NCBI GenBank assembly: GCA_020435335.1
Contig: JAGQZT010000085.1
Location: 1 to 41,184 of the forward strand
Length of the DNA: 41,184 nt
From: Flavobacteriales bacterium
Lineage (GTDB): Bacteria > Bacteroidota > Bacteroidia > Flavobacteriales_E > Vicingaceae
Reading direction: 5' to 3'
This document shows positions 1 to 8,606 of the stretch, piece after piece (within the stretch, counting starts at the first letter, position 1; the number at the start of each line of letters is the position of its first letter). The notes beneath the pieces were generated by a model. That model was not told where the DNA came from and ran no database searches. It saw nothing but the letters and a program-made list of their open reading frames with translations. A program made the position numbers and the translations under genes.

Positions 1-118
1 AGCAGCTTGTGGTGAGCAAAGCCGAACCATAATTGGAGTGAAGATATGAACGGAAATGGAGCAGCTTGTGGTGAGCAAAGCCGAACCATAATTGGAGTGA
101 AGATATGAACGGAAATGG
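1..118. repeat. 59-bp tandem repeat, two full copies
   Basis: Positions 1-59 and 60-118 are identical by eye, and a third copy starts (AGCA) before the sequence diverges at about 123. The window begins inside the array, so more copies may lie upstream. Each unit contains TGGTGAGC-AAAG-CCGAACCA, an imperfect inverted pair that resembles, from memory, REP-like intergenic elements. Because 59 is not a multiple of three, reading frames rotate between copies. A 20-codon frame (46-108) ends in TGA overlapping the next ATG (105) as ATGA. The 40 bases between the array and the next gene hold nothing I recognise. Confidence 0.9.
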
Positions 119-158
119 AGCAAAAATTGAACCATGATCGGTATTAGAATCCCTTAAT

Positions 159-1022
159 ATGAAACCCACAAATACATCACTCATCCTAACCTTCTTCTTA
201 TTCCTGGCTAAATTCGGTTCAGGACAGGATTCGCTCTCTACCGAAAATTATGCTTTCGAGCCGGATAAAGTAGCCAAGGAAGCCGTTGCCAAAATCGTAC
301 AATATACCGGTCTGATGCCCAACTTCGTCGTTGTTGCCGACAAGAGCACATCCACCGCCATCGCCTACATCAAGAACAATAAACGGTACATTGCCTACAA
401 CCCCAAGTTCATTGAAAAACTGAATAACAAAACGGCTACCGACTGGGCCGCTGTAAGTGTTTTGGCTCATGAGATCGGTCATCATTTATCCGGCCATACA
501 CTCCCTAAGAACTCCTCTCCCGGAAATGAGCTTATTGCCGATAAATTCTCGGGGTTCATCCTCTTTCAGATGGGTGCTGAACTGCATGAGGCTAAAGCTG
601 CACTGAGTGCCATCGGACACGAGATGGATACAACCAAACATCCGCCTCAAAAAGCAAGATTGATGGCCATCCAGGAAGGATGGGAAGACGCCAGGGCTTT
701 ACGAAACAAGAATGCCTATGAAAATGGCATTCCGAACACGGATGCTTTAACCGAATTTGTATATCAGTGTACTTTTCTGGGTGACGATAACGTGTACTTT
801 GTAGATGAAAAGGACAACATCATCTGGTACAACAACAACGCGAAACCCATCATCATCGGCCGGAAACAAGCCTCAACCGACAATAAATACAGTTGGATCT
901 ATAATTACCTGGATAATTTTTACGGCGTGGATCACAAAGGCAAGATCTGGAAAGAAACTACCTACGGTTCGGTGTTCATTGTTGGTGAAGCCCGCCTGGT
1001 TAAAGACAAGGAAAAGGAATGA
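159..1022 (+). CDS. Secreted M48-like zinc metallopeptidase
   Basis: 287 aa. An N-terminal signal peptide (about residues 1-22, hydrophobic TSLILTFFLFLAKF) points to export. The zinc-protease signature HEIGH lies at residues 104-108, and ELIAD (124-128) supplies the expected ExxxD third-ligand motif of the M48/gluzincin type. The last 90 residues (from about 195) are rich in aromatic and beta-strand-like repeats with no motif I recognise. They may form a small C-terminal beta domain. The stop overlaps the next start as ATGA, so the protein is probably translationally coupled to the CtlX-like hydrolase. The substrate is unknown. The start ATG is the only one before the signal peptide. A lipoprotein is unlikely because there is no lipobox cysteine. 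Confidence 0.8.
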   Translation: MKPTNTSLILTFFLFLAKFGSGQDSLSTENYAFEPDKVAKEAVAKIVQYTGLMPNFVVVADKSTSTAIAYIKNNKRYIAYNPKFIEKLNNKTATDWAAVSVLAHEIGHHLSGHTLPKNSSPGNELIADKFSGFILFQMGAELHEAKAALSAIGHEMDTTKHPPQKARLMAIQEGWEDARALRNKNAYENGIPNTDALTEFVYQCTFLGDDNVYFVDEKDNIIWYNNNAKPIIIGRKQASTDNKYSWIYNYLDNFYGVDHKGKIWKETTYGSVFIVGEARLVKDKEKE

Positions 1023-1924
1023 AACCCTGTACGAATCGTGTTTTTATAATCGAACCCGCCGCTTTTACTTTTAACGATGAAGCAGCCCGGTCCAACCATT
1101 TTCAACGGCCAAGCAATCTATCTGCCGAAGCGCTGAACCAACAAGTCAAGAAAGAATTTCACCGTTTGGCGGATGCCTTAAAAACACAGGGAATCGAAGT
1201 TACTGTTTTTCAGGACACCCCGGACCCTGTGAAGCCTGATGCCGTATTCCCGAACAACTGGATCTCCGTCAACAACAAGCGCATCATCACCTACCCGATG
1301 TGTCATCCGAATCGGCGAACAGAACGACGTCAGGACATCATTGATGTTTTGATGAAACAAACCGGCATTACAACCATTACCGATTTGAGTGTTTATGAAC
1401 AAAGCAACCGCTTTCTGGAAGGCACCGGAAGCATCGTGTTCGACCATCCCAACCGATTGGCTTATGCCTGTTTGTCGGATCGAACCCATGAATCTGTATT
1501 GCAGGAAGTTTGCAGCATCTTAGATTATCAACCCGTTGTTTTCCATGCCTACGACGTGAACGGTTTACCGATTTATCACACCAACGTGATGATGAGTATA
1601 GCGCCTGATTTTGCGGTTATTTGCCTGGATAGCATTACCGACGAACTGGAACGCAAAAGGGTTGAACAACACATCCTGAAAACCGGAAAAGAGATCGTTG
1701 CCCTTTCACAAGATCAGGTTAATCATTTTGCAGGGAACATGCTTACGTTGGAAGGCACTAACGATTTGGTTCAGGTGATGAGCCGGCAAGCTTATAATAG
1801 CCTGCGTGCCAAACAGTTGGAAACGATCCGAAAAACCACCACACCGCTTCCGGTAGATATCACGACCATCGAAACCATTGGTGGCGGCAGTGTCCGGTGT
1901 ATGATTGCGGAGATTTTTGACTGA
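1019..1924 (+). CDS. ctlX: CtlX-type citrulline/arginine-deiminase-fold hydrolase
   Basis: 301 aa cytoplasmic protein of the guanidino-group-modifying (amidinotransferase/arginine deiminase) superfamily. Visible family motifs are PDAVFPNNW (residues 73-81), FLEGTG (132-137, acidic catalytic residue E134), YHTNVMM (186-192, catalytic His187) and GGGSVRCM (288-295, nucleophile Cys294). This set matches the citrulline-utilisation hydrolase group common in Bacteroidota; the exact substrate cannot be read from sequence. It overlaps the M48-like protease gene by 4 bases, suggesting one transcript, although no functional link between the two is obvious. Its stop directly abuts the convergent M3 peptidase stop, leaving no room for a separate terminator. 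Confidence 0.85.
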   Translation: MKPCTNRVFIIEPAAFTFNDEAARSNHFQRPSNLSAEALNQQVKKEFHRLADALKTQGIEVTVFQDTPDPVKPDAVFPNNWISVNNKRIITYPMCHPNRRTERRQDIIDVLMKQTGITTITDLSVYEQSNRFLEGTGSIVFDHPNRLAYACLSDRTHESVLQEVCSILDYQPVVFHAYDVNGLPIYHTNVMMSIAPDFAVICLDSITDELERKRVEQHILKTGKEIVALSQDQVNHFAGNMLTLEGTNDLVQVMSRQAYNSLRAKQLETIRKTTTPLPVDITTIETIGGGSVRCMIAEIFD

Positions 1925-3649
1925 TCACAGTTTAGCCAACTCCGCCTTCACAAAATCCACCAATTCCTTCACATAAGCCTGTGAAAAATTGAACTCGATG
2001 CCGGCCGTCTCGTAGATTTCTCCGATGGTTTTCGTATAACCCAGACTCAACGCATCCATGTATTGTTGTATGGCTCTTTCTGGGTTTTGCCTGTAATTGC
2101 GCCAAACGGCGATCGCACCCAATTGAGCCATAGCATACTCGATGTAATAGAAAGGTACTTCGAACAGGTGCAGCTGTTTCTGCCACAAGTTCGTTCGGGC
2201 CGATTCGTAACCGGACCAATCCACCACATGACTGCCAAATGCATCCATGATCTCGTTCCATTTTGCTTCTCGTTCGGCAACGGTATGTGTCGGGTTCTCA
2301 TACACCCAGTGCTGGAATTTATCGATGGTGGCTACCCATGGTAAGGTCTCCAGAGCTCGGTGCAACTGTTCCACCTTGGCCCGCTTCAGTTCCTCCGGAT
2401 TGGTATAGAATTCATCCCAGCCATCCATGCTGATCAGCTCCATGCTCATGGATGCCAGTTCAGCCACTTCGGAAGTCAGGTCCTTAAAAGCCGTTAATTT
2501 CAGATCAATATTCAAAAAGGATTGAATCGCATGGCCACCTTCATGCACCATGGTGATCAGGTCCTGATGCGTACCCACCGCATTCATGTAGATGAACGGA
2601 ACGCCGATCTCATACAAGGGGTAATTGAATCCACCCGGTGCTTTTCCGGTTTTAGAAGCCAGGTCCAAGTGTTTCATTTCCTGCATGATGGCTAATCGCT
2701 CTCCGAAATACGGATTGATCTTATTAAAGCATTTCACGGACTTGCTGATCAATTCATTTGCCTCCTCAAATGGTTGTAAAGGTTCTTTTCCTTCGGCATC
2801 CACATCCAGATCCCAGGGTTTAAGCGGATCGACACCCAACTTGGACCGATGCTCCTCCTGCCATTCGTCCAGCACCGGCACAACTTCTTTCGCAATGGCC
2901 TCGTGAAAATCAAAACAATCCTGAGGCGTGTAATCGAAACGGCCCATCGCTGCGAACATGTAATCGCGGTAATTACTGAAACCGGCATTATGCGCAACCC
3001 GGTCACGCTTAGCGATCAGATCGGTGTACAGTTCATTTAACGCATCCACATCCTGTGCCCTGCGGTTAACAATTTGAGTATACACCTGCTCTCGCATTGA
3101 ACGATCGGTTCTTTTCAGGTATTTGGCAGCTTGCTGCAATGTCAGTTCCTTTCCTTCCACTTCAACGGTCATGGCTGCAGCAATAGCGCCGTACTTTTGT
3201 TGTTCGGCTTCCAGTTGCGACAACAACGGAACGTTCTCATCACGATAAATCTCAATCTCTTTGCGGACGCGTCTTAAGTAAGTTTCGTAACCTTCTTCTT
3301 GTAATTCGTTCAGGTAAGGTGAATCCATTAACTTTCGGTTAAACGCATCATCGTAAGGAGCTACTTTCGGATGGATCTCACTCACAAAAAAATGAAATTG
3401 ATCAGCCAGCTCTTTACTGGTCGTATCGATACTCATCCGGATGTAGCGCCAGCCCATATCCTCTTCCAGAACGGCATCGAGTTCGGAACGATCGAGCATC
3501 CATTGCTCCAGCTCTCCGACCGAATTGACCGGTCTGTTCTTCAGGTCTTCAAAATAAGGTTTCAGCGCTTCCCAGGAATTGATTTCCAGTTCATTGGAAA
3601 CGAATGTTCTTGGTTTTTTTACAGGTATTTCCAGATCGTTTGCTAGCAT
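1925..3649 (-). CDS. M3 family oligoendopeptidase (PepF-like)
   Basis: 574 aa from the ATG at 3649. The HEGGH zinc site is at residues 369-373 (context MVHEGGHAIQSF), with the following SEVAELASM helix supplying the third Glu ligand, typical of M3B oligoendopeptidases that cut short peptides in the cytoplasm. No signal peptide is present. The frame stays open upstream to a TTG at 3691, but those 14 codons are the terminator hairpin of the preceding gene (3659-3686), so I chose the ATG that gives MLANDLEIPVKKP. Only about 9 bases separate that terminator's U-tract from this ATG, so transcription must read through or start within the upstream gene's end. Confidence 0.93.
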   Translation of the reverse strand: MLANDLEIPVKKPRTFVSNELEINSWEALKPYFEDLKNRPVNSVGELEQWMLDRSELDAVLEEDMGWRYIRMSIDTTSKELADQFHFFVSEIHPKVAPYDDAFNRKLMDSPYLNELQEEGYETYLRRVRKEIEIYRDENVPLLSQLEAEQQKYGAIAAAMTVEVEGKELTLQQAAKYLKRTDRSMREQVYTQIVNRRAQDVDALNELYTDLIAKRDRVAHNAGFSNYRDYMFAAMGRFDYTPQDCFDFHEAIAKEVVPVLDEWQEEHRSKLGVDPLKPWDLDVDAEGKEPLQPFEEANELISKSVKCFNKINPYFGERLAIMQEMKHLDLASKTGKAPGGFNYPLYEIGVPFIYMNAVGTHQDLITMVHEGGHAIQSFLNIDLKLTAFKDLTSEVAELASMSMELISMDGWDEFYTNPEELKRAKVEQLHRALETLPWVATIDKFQHWVYENPTHTVAEREAKWNEIMDAFGSHVVDWSGYESARTNLWQKQLHLFEVPFYYIEYAMAQLGAIAVWRNYRQNPERAIQQYMDALSLGYTKTIGEIYETAGIEFNFSQAYVKELVDFVKAELAKL

Positions 3650-3658
3650 AATCGGTAT

Positions 3659-3686
3659 AAAAAAAATCCGAGGCTTTTGCCTCGGA
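3659..3686 (-). terminator. Rho-independent terminator after the DUF5606 gene
   Basis: On the minus strand the stem TCCGAGGC / GCCTCGGA with an AAAA loop is followed by eight T residues. It lies 19 bases after the DUF5606 stop and ends about 9 bases before the ATG of the M3 peptidase. Confidence 0.9.
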
Positions 3687-3704
3687 CTCAAGATGTATAA
3701 TGAC

Positions 3705-4250
3705 TTATTTTCCTTTTTTCATCGGTGTGGCTGCTTTCGCACCACCTTTTGCTCCGGATGTTTTAGGGGTTGATTTACCCTTTGCGGCAGCTGGTTTTTT
3801 GGCGGCAGCTTTAGCAGGAGCTTTCTTGGTTTTCTCTTTTCCTTCTTCCTTCTTTTCTTTCTCTTCCTTTAATAAATTATTCTCAGCCAGAATATTGAAC
3901 CATTGGAACAATTTCTTCAAGTCGGAATGATACACCCGATCCTGATCGAAATCTTCAATTACACTTTGCAGAAAGGCACGCAATTCGGCAGCATCGGCTT
4001 TATGATCAACCGCTGCTTTTCCACCTGTTTTCTTCGCCATTTTCTCGTACACTTCGAGCAAAGGCACATCACCGGTATAGGTATAAATGCTGATATCACT
4101 CAGGGCACTTACTTTTTCGGAAGCATAAACCGGCAGGCGTTTTCCTTCGGTTACCGATTCCACGATCAATCCGTTCTTAATTTGCGAGATGATCTTGTAC
4201 AATCCCGGCTTTCCTGTAATTGAAATAATTCGTTCTAAACTCATAGTCAT
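3705..4250 (-). CDS. DUF5606 protein with lysine/alanine-rich tail
   Basis: 181 aa. The first ~125 residues (SLERIISITGKPGLYKIISQ at the start) match the DUF5606 family, which I know mainly from Bacteroidota. Its function is unknown. From about residue 137 the chain becomes KEEKEKKEEGK and then an Ala/Lys/Pro tail reminiscent of histone H1, ending MKKGK, so this end is likely disordered and nucleic-acid- or ribosome-binding. An alternative start at the second Met (4244) is equally possible. The gene has its own promoter (TAAATTTG at 4272-4265) and a strong terminator, so it appears to be a single-gene unit. Confidence 0.85.
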   Translation of the reverse strand: MTMSLERIISITGKPGLYKIISQIKNGLIVESVTEGKRLPVYASEKVSALSDISIYTYTGDVPLLEVYEKMAKKTGGKAAVDHKADAAELRAFLQSVIEDFDQDRVYHSDLKKLFQWFNILAENNLLKEEKEKKEEGKEKTKKAPAKAAAKKPAAAKGKSTPKTSGAKGGAKAATPMKKGK

Positions 4251-4264
4251 TTTTAAAAGGAAAA

Positions 4265-4272
4265 CAAATTTA
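4265..4272 (-). promoter_or_regulatory. Bacteroidota -7 box upstream of the DUF5606 gene
   Basis: Minus-strand TAAATTTG matches TAnnTTTG exactly and sits 14 bases upstream of the ATG at 4250. I see no clear TTTG at the -33 position. Confidence 0.55.
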
Positions 4273-4313
4273 ACAAAAACACCATGTAAATAGAAGTAAA
4301 AATGAAGCTTTAA

Positions 4314-5825
4314 TTAGCTTTTCTCTAAGACCCGGTAAGCACCGGCAATATTGTGCACTAAGTCTGAGGCAATTAGCGCATTTTCTCCTTCCCGATCCAG
4401 AGCCAGATCTCCTGTCAAACCGTGTAAATAAACCCCTAAAATAGCCGCTTCGTGTGACTCATATCCCTGAGCCAGCAGACTGGTGATCATTCCCGTGAGT
4501 ACATCCCCGCTTCCTCCGGTAGCCATACCGGGGTTTCCGGTTGAATTGAAATACACGCTCCCATCCGGCATAGCAACAGACGTGTTTGCTCCCTTCAATA
4601 CCACAACAAGGCCATGCTTCACAGCCAGATCCTTCTGCAATTGGAGACGTTCTTCATCGTCCGACCATTTCCCCACCAAGCGTCCGAATTCTTTCGGATG
4701 TGGTGTTAAGATGCTCCCTTCGGGTAAAAAGGACAACCAGGTCGGATTTTCGGAAAGGATGTTCAAGGCATCGGCATCAACGATCATGGATGTTTCTGCA
4801 TTTTGTATGGTGAACTTCAACGCTTGCTGCGAATCCGTAGCAGTGCCTAGCCCCGGCCCTACTCCAACTGCATCAAATTTAGACAGGTCGGGAGTTCTCG
4901 TAAACCGTTCATCGTGCTCATCGATTAAACACATGGCTTCCGGTACGGCCGTTTGCATGATCTCCACACCGGATTTGGGGACATGCATTGTTAAGAGACC
5001 AACACCGGTTCGCAGGCACGCCGTAGCTGATAAGATAGCTGCCCCCATCTTACCCTGACTCCCACAAATAAGCAAAGCATGCCCGTACGATCCTTTGTGT
5101 GAGAATTTGGAACGTCGGTGGAGCATGGATTTCGCCAGACTGCGATCGGTGTAGAAATAGTTCGTAGCCAATGTTTCGATAAACGATTGACTCAAACCGA
5201 TATCCAGCACATTAAAAACACCCACATAAGGTTCATGTTCCGGAAAGAGCATGGCCAGTTTAGGCTGTTGAAAAGTAAGGGTATAAGTGGCCTGAATGAT
5301 GGAATCCCCGTCGTTGCCGCGATTGCTTTCACTAAAGAGTCCCGAAGGCATGTCGATCGCAATAACCTGACTGGCTGAAGCATTGATGGTTTTTACGATA
5401 CCGGCAATAAATCCGGATATCGGCCGGCTTAATCCGGAGCCGAATATCGCATCGATGACCAATTGGTCTTTATTCAGTTCAAATTGATGGTCGGCTTCGG
5501 ATAAAACTACCGGATGAACACCTACCTCTGTTAATCGACTCAGGTTCGTATCGAAATCCCGGGTATGCTGGTCGGAAAAATGGACGATGTAAACCTGTAC
5601 GGAATAATTGGCTTCCTGCAACATCCTGGCGATGGCCAGTCCGTCGCCGCCATTGTTCCCGACCCCTGCAAATACGGTAACCGGAGTGTGATTCGGAAAA
5701 TGATCTTTAATCCACTCAAAACATTGCCGTGATGCCCGTTCCATCAGATCGATCGAAGCAACAGGTTCATTCTCGATGGTGTAAGCATCGGCCTCGCGGG
5801 TTTGTTGTGCGGTGAGTATCTTCAT
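4314..5825 (-). CDS. nnr: Bifunctional NAD(P)HX epimerase/dehydratase
   Basis: 503 aa fusion of the YjeF_N epimerase (about residues 1-215) and the ADP-dependent NAD(P)H-hydrate dehydratase (about 225-503). It repairs hydrated NADH and NADPH. Supporting motifs are GNNGGDGLAIARML in the epimerase half, and GKMGAAILS, TPHPKEFGRL and NPGMATGGSGDVLTG in the ribokinase-like dehydratase half. Length and domain order are standard for the bacterial fusion. The 59-bp gap to the DUF2752 gene downstream carries an 18-bp perfect palindrome. The start ATG gives MKILTAQQTREADAYT, the usual family N-terminus. The gene could be the last of the serS-DUF2752 unit or be transcribed separately; no clear promoter is seen. 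Confidence 0.95.
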   Translation of the reverse strand: MKILTAQQTREADAYTIENEPVASIDLMERASRQCFEWIKDHFPNHTPVTVFAGVGNNGGDGLAIARMLQEANYSVQVYIVHFSDQHTRDFDTNLSRLTEVGVHPVVLSEADHQFELNKDQLVIDAIFGSGLSRPISGFIAGIVKTINASASQVIAIDMPSGLFSESNRGNDGDSIIQATYTLTFQQPKLAMLFPEHEPYVGVFNVLDIGLSQSFIETLATNYFYTDRSLAKSMLHRRSKFSHKGSYGHALLICGSQGKMGAAILSATACLRTGVGLLTMHVPKSGVEIMQTAVPEAMCLIDEHDERFTRTPDLSKFDAVGVGPGLGTATDSQQALKFTIQNAETSMIVDADALNILSENPTWLSFLPEGSILTPHPKEFGRLVGKWSDDEERLQLQKDLAVKHGLVVVLKGANTSVAMPDGSVYFNSTGNPGMATGGSGDVLTGMITSLLAQGYESHEAAILGVYLHGLTGDLALDREGENALIASDLVHNIAGAYRVLEKS

Positions 5826-5860
5826 GGTAAAATTTTATTCCTCGGCGACATCCCTCTTAC

Positions 5861-5878
5861 TCTCCCTTCGAAGGGAGA
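5861..5878. repeat. 18-bp perfect palindrome between nnr and the DUF2752 gene
   Basis: TCTCCCTTCGAAGGGAGA is its own reverse complement. It lies between the DUF2752 stop (5885) and the nnr start (5825). It has no U-tract on the minus strand, so it is not a classic terminator. Its CT-rich arms are similar in style to the CCCCTC/GAGGGG elements near 18868 and 19316. Confidence 0.75.
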
Positions 5879-5884
5879 AACCTT

Positions 5885-6181
5885 CTAATGATTTATCAGT
5901 TTGAACACAAAATTGATGACCACGATGGCAACCACAAAAATGAACATGTATTTCAACCAGGTGCCTCCGTTTCGAAACTTGAATATCAGGTGTACGATCA
6001 AAAACAGGAACATCAGGATCATGGGAATGAGTGCCGGATAATGATGAAAACTGGCTGCCAGATCTCCTTTAAGCAGAGCCACGAAGGAACGCTGCATACC
6101 ACATCCGAAACAATCCATCCCGAAGTATTTCTTGTAAGGACAGGCCAGCATGTGTTCTTCTAACCAGGTGATGAGGCTCAT
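5885..6181 (-). CDS. DUF2752 small membrane protein
   Basis: 98 aa. The N-terminal CPYKKYFGMDCFGCGMQRS (Cys14, Cys24, Cys27) is the DUF2752 signature, and two hydrophobic segments follow (about residues 48-66 and 76-93). Function is unknown; the cysteine motif suggests metal or redox binding at the membrane. Its ATG overlaps the stop of the upstream TPR gene by one base (TAATG), so it is probably translationally coupled and part of the serS operon. Confidence 0.85.
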   Translation of the reverse strand: MSLITWLEEHMLACPYKKYFGMDCFGCGMQRSFVALLKGDLAASFHHYPALIPMILMFLFLIVHLIFKFRNGGTWLKYMFIFVVAIVVINFVFKLINH

Positions 6182-8049
6182 TAGTTGGTCTTAAATTCTA
6201 AAACGTCGTTCTCGATCTTGATGATCTTTAGCGTATCTCTAAGTTCCCGATAGCGCTTCCGTGAATCCACCACAAAAATGCTCGACTGGTAATCGAACAT
6301 GATCTTCTTGTAGAGCTCGGCCGCTTTTTCCTTGTTGTTGAATTGGTAATCATTCAACAGTGCCAGGTTGTACAAGGCATCATCGGCCAGGATGTCTTCA
6401 CCATGTTTCTCAATAATTGTTTCCAGATTTTGGGCAGCCTCTTCGAATTTCTTTTGTTTGTAATTGATCTGATAGCGTTTGTACAGAATATCATCTGCAA
6501 TGGTGTGGAACGGATACCACTTATCCAACGAATCGAGCATTTTCATGGCCTCCACATGCTTATTCTGAAAGCTCAACAGGTCGGCTTTGGCAAAGATGAG
6601 CAAAGGCGCCTGGTTGGTATCGATCCCGATGTTGTCGGTGATCAGAATGGACAACTGCATGGCATCGTTGGCGATCAGTTTGGACGTAGATGCTTTCAAC
6701 ACATTGAGTTGGGTTTTACACCAGCCGAAATCACCGGTATAAAAGGACACCTTCGCATTCTTGAATTTAGCCTGCTCACCCAGTTCATCATGCTTAAACG
6801 CCTTCTCAACCTGAGAGTACAACAGGGAAGCTTCCCAAACCTCATCGATAAACAGATAGACATCGGCCAGTTCGAGCTTGGCCTTCGCCTGACTGTGCGG
6901 GTTCAAGGTTCCCATACCAAGAACCTCTTTCAATAAACTGACAGCCTCATCGGTATCGTACAGGTAAAAGGCCTTGAGGTGAGCCAGTCCCCGTAACAAG
7001 CTCGCTGTGGAAGGTGTTCTCCCCAATTCATTCAAAGTCGTCAGGTAAATCTGTTCCAGGTTTTTCAGGTCTTCGGGTGTATAGGCATTACTGCTGGTGA
7101 TCTTCAGGTTATACACATCCACCAGTTCTATTTTGGAACTGATGTAGTAGCTGTTATCGGACCCTTTACTGATCAGGTATTCGTGGCACTTAATTGCGGT
7201 TTCATAATCGCGGTTATCCACACATAGCTTCGCCAGGGTATTGATCCGGAAACCGCTTTCTGCCCTTCTGCGATCAAGGGCTTTGGCTTGAATGAATGCT
7301 CCGTTAAAATTCCGTTCCTGAACATAGACCCAAATCAGCATTTCGGAAAAGATGGTTTCATCCGCATTTTTCTGAATCCGTTTCAGCAACAAGGTTTTAA
7401 GCAGTGATTTCTTTTCATTGTCATCATCCGGGTTCAAAGCGGTTTGCAGGGCATTCTGCACACTCTGCAAGTAGGATTTCTGGTATTCGATCAACCCCAG
7501 ATACTCTTCCAGCATGGCTTCGGTATTACCCTGCAGGTTGTACACTTCGGCCAGTTCAAAGTTGAACGGATATGTTCCCCGCAGCAATTTCCTTCCTTTC
7601 TGATAGGTTTCTATAGCCAGATCGGTTTCTTTGTATTTGAGAAAACCGTTTGCCAGACCGATGATCTGCTCATTGTCGGGAGTCAGTAGTTTAATCGCCC
7701 TTTCATTGGTTTGTTTGCTTTTGAGTTCATCGCCCGAAGCTTTATAAACATAGGCCAGATCCGTATGAAATCCAAGTTGGTAAGGCAATTTCTTCATTTG
7801 CCGTTTAACGAGTTTTTCTGCATTTTTATATTCCTGCAATTCCAGGTAGCAGGTAAGTAGCCGGATGTAATGGGTAGGAAGTTCTGTTTTATCGAAGAGT
7901 TTTTGATAATAGATAACTGCTTTGTCGTAGGCTTTGTCGTTGTAAAACTGAGCTGCCAGTTGCTCGTCGGTATTTTTCTGAGCAACGAGTTGTACCGGAA
8001 TTGTAGCAATAACCAGTAATACGAACCCTATTTTAAGCAGTCCTTTCAT
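6181..8049 (-). CDS. Periplasmic TPR-repeat protein
   Basis: 622 aa with a signal peptide (cleavage near VQLVAQ, about residue 24). The rest is helical with degenerate tetratricopeptide repeats throughout, for example DEQLAAQFYNDKAYDKAVIYY near the N-terminus and a clearer repeat around residues 490-590. It is likely a protein-interaction scaffold in the periplasm or at the inner face of the outer membrane. No enzymatic motif is visible. The gene starts inside the stop of the upstream lipoprotein gene (ATGA overlap) and ends inside the start of the DUF2752 gene, so the three are co-translated. A combined role of the two proteins at the cell envelope is an inference from this coupling. Confidence 0.8.
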   Translation of the reverse strand: MKGLLKIGFVLLVIATIPVQLVAQKNTDEQLAAQFYNDKAYDKAVIYYQKLFDKTELPTHYIRLLTCYLELQEYKNAEKLVKRQMKKLPYQLGFHTDLAYVYKASGDELKSKQTNERAIKLLTPDNEQIIGLANGFLKYKETDLAIETYQKGRKLLRGTYPFNFELAEVYNLQGNTEAMLEEYLGLIEYQKSYLQSVQNALQTALNPDDDNEKKSLLKTLLLKRIQKNADETIFSEMLIWVYVQERNFNGAFIQAKALDRRRAESGFRINTLAKLCVDNRDYETAIKCHEYLISKGSDNSYYISSKIELVDVYNLKITSSNAYTPEDLKNLEQIYLTTLNELGRTPSTASLLRGLAHLKAFYLYDTDEAVSLLKEVLGMGTLNPHSQAKAKLELADVYLFIDEVWEASLLYSQVEKAFKHDELGEQAKFKNAKVSFYTGDFGWCKTQLNVLKASTSKLIANDAMQLSILITDNIGIDTNQAPLLIFAKADLLSFQNKHVEAMKMLDSLDKWYPFHTIADDILYKRYQINYKQKKFEEAAQNLETIIEKHGEDILADDALYNLALLNDYQFNNKEKAAELYKKIMFDYQSSIFVVDSRKRYRELRDTLKIIKIENDVLEFKTN

Positions 8050-8597
8050 TCTTCATTTCCTGCTTCTTTTTGCCGGAGTGATTCTAAAATGGTTTCGATC
8101 TCGTTTTTGCTTGTTTCAAAATACGTTATCGTCTGATCCAGACCTTCCAGGGAATGGTTCACCTGGCTACTGAGCTCCATCAGGTAAACCTGTTCCGTTT
8201 TGTAATAATCTTCGAATTTATCCTCGGGCATCACGCCATTCTCCAGATCCTGTTTCATATTTCGAAGCTGGTCTTTGGTGTAATTGATCTTACTAACAAA
8301 CTGCAGGTAATTGTTGTAGAAAGCAAACACCCTCTTTTTACCGGAATAATATTCACCCAGTTTGATGGCAGTGGACTTATCTATGGTATCCGAAAATTGA
8401 TCCAACATTTTCAAATCCTTTTCCATCTGTCTTTTTACAGAAAAAGCCCTGGAAGTATCTACCGAAAGAATGGACTTTTCCACTTCGTCGGCCATACTGA
8501 TCAGGCCATCCACTTCTCCGATTTCTTTTTCAAACTTATTGCCACAAGCAAATAACCCGAGGCTGACGATCAGAATGATAATGGTATTTGTTTTCAT
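8046..8597 (-). CDS. Coiled-coil lipoprotein, unknown function
   Basis: 183 aa. The N-terminus has a lipoprotein signal peptide with lipobox LFAC (lipidated Cys18). The remainder is charged and predicted helical, with heptad-like stretches around residues 20-75 and 105-180, so a coiled coil is likely. I do not recognise the family. It follows serS by 9 bases and overlaps the TPR protein gene by 4, which suggests the lipoprotein and TPR protein act together as an envelope complex. That is inferred only from context. Confidence 0.75.
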   Translation of the reverse strand: MKTNTIIILIVSLGLFACGNKFEKEIGEVDGLISMADEVEKSILSVDTSRAFSVKRQMEKDLKMLDQFSDTIDKSTAIKLGEYYSGKKRVFAFYNNYLQFVSKINYTKDQLRNMKQDLENGVMPEDKFEDYYKTEQVYLMELSSQVNHSLEGLDQTITYFETSKNEIETILESLRQKEAGNEE

Positions 8598-8606
8598 GTT
8601 GCTTAT

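Noticed and set aside
1..118. CRISPR array
   Set aside because: The two copies are directly adjacent with no spacers, and no cas genes are present.
6343..6936. A 197-codon open frame on the plus strand inside the TPR gene
   Set aside because: Antisense shadow of a signal-peptide-bearing TPR protein; no recognisable domain.
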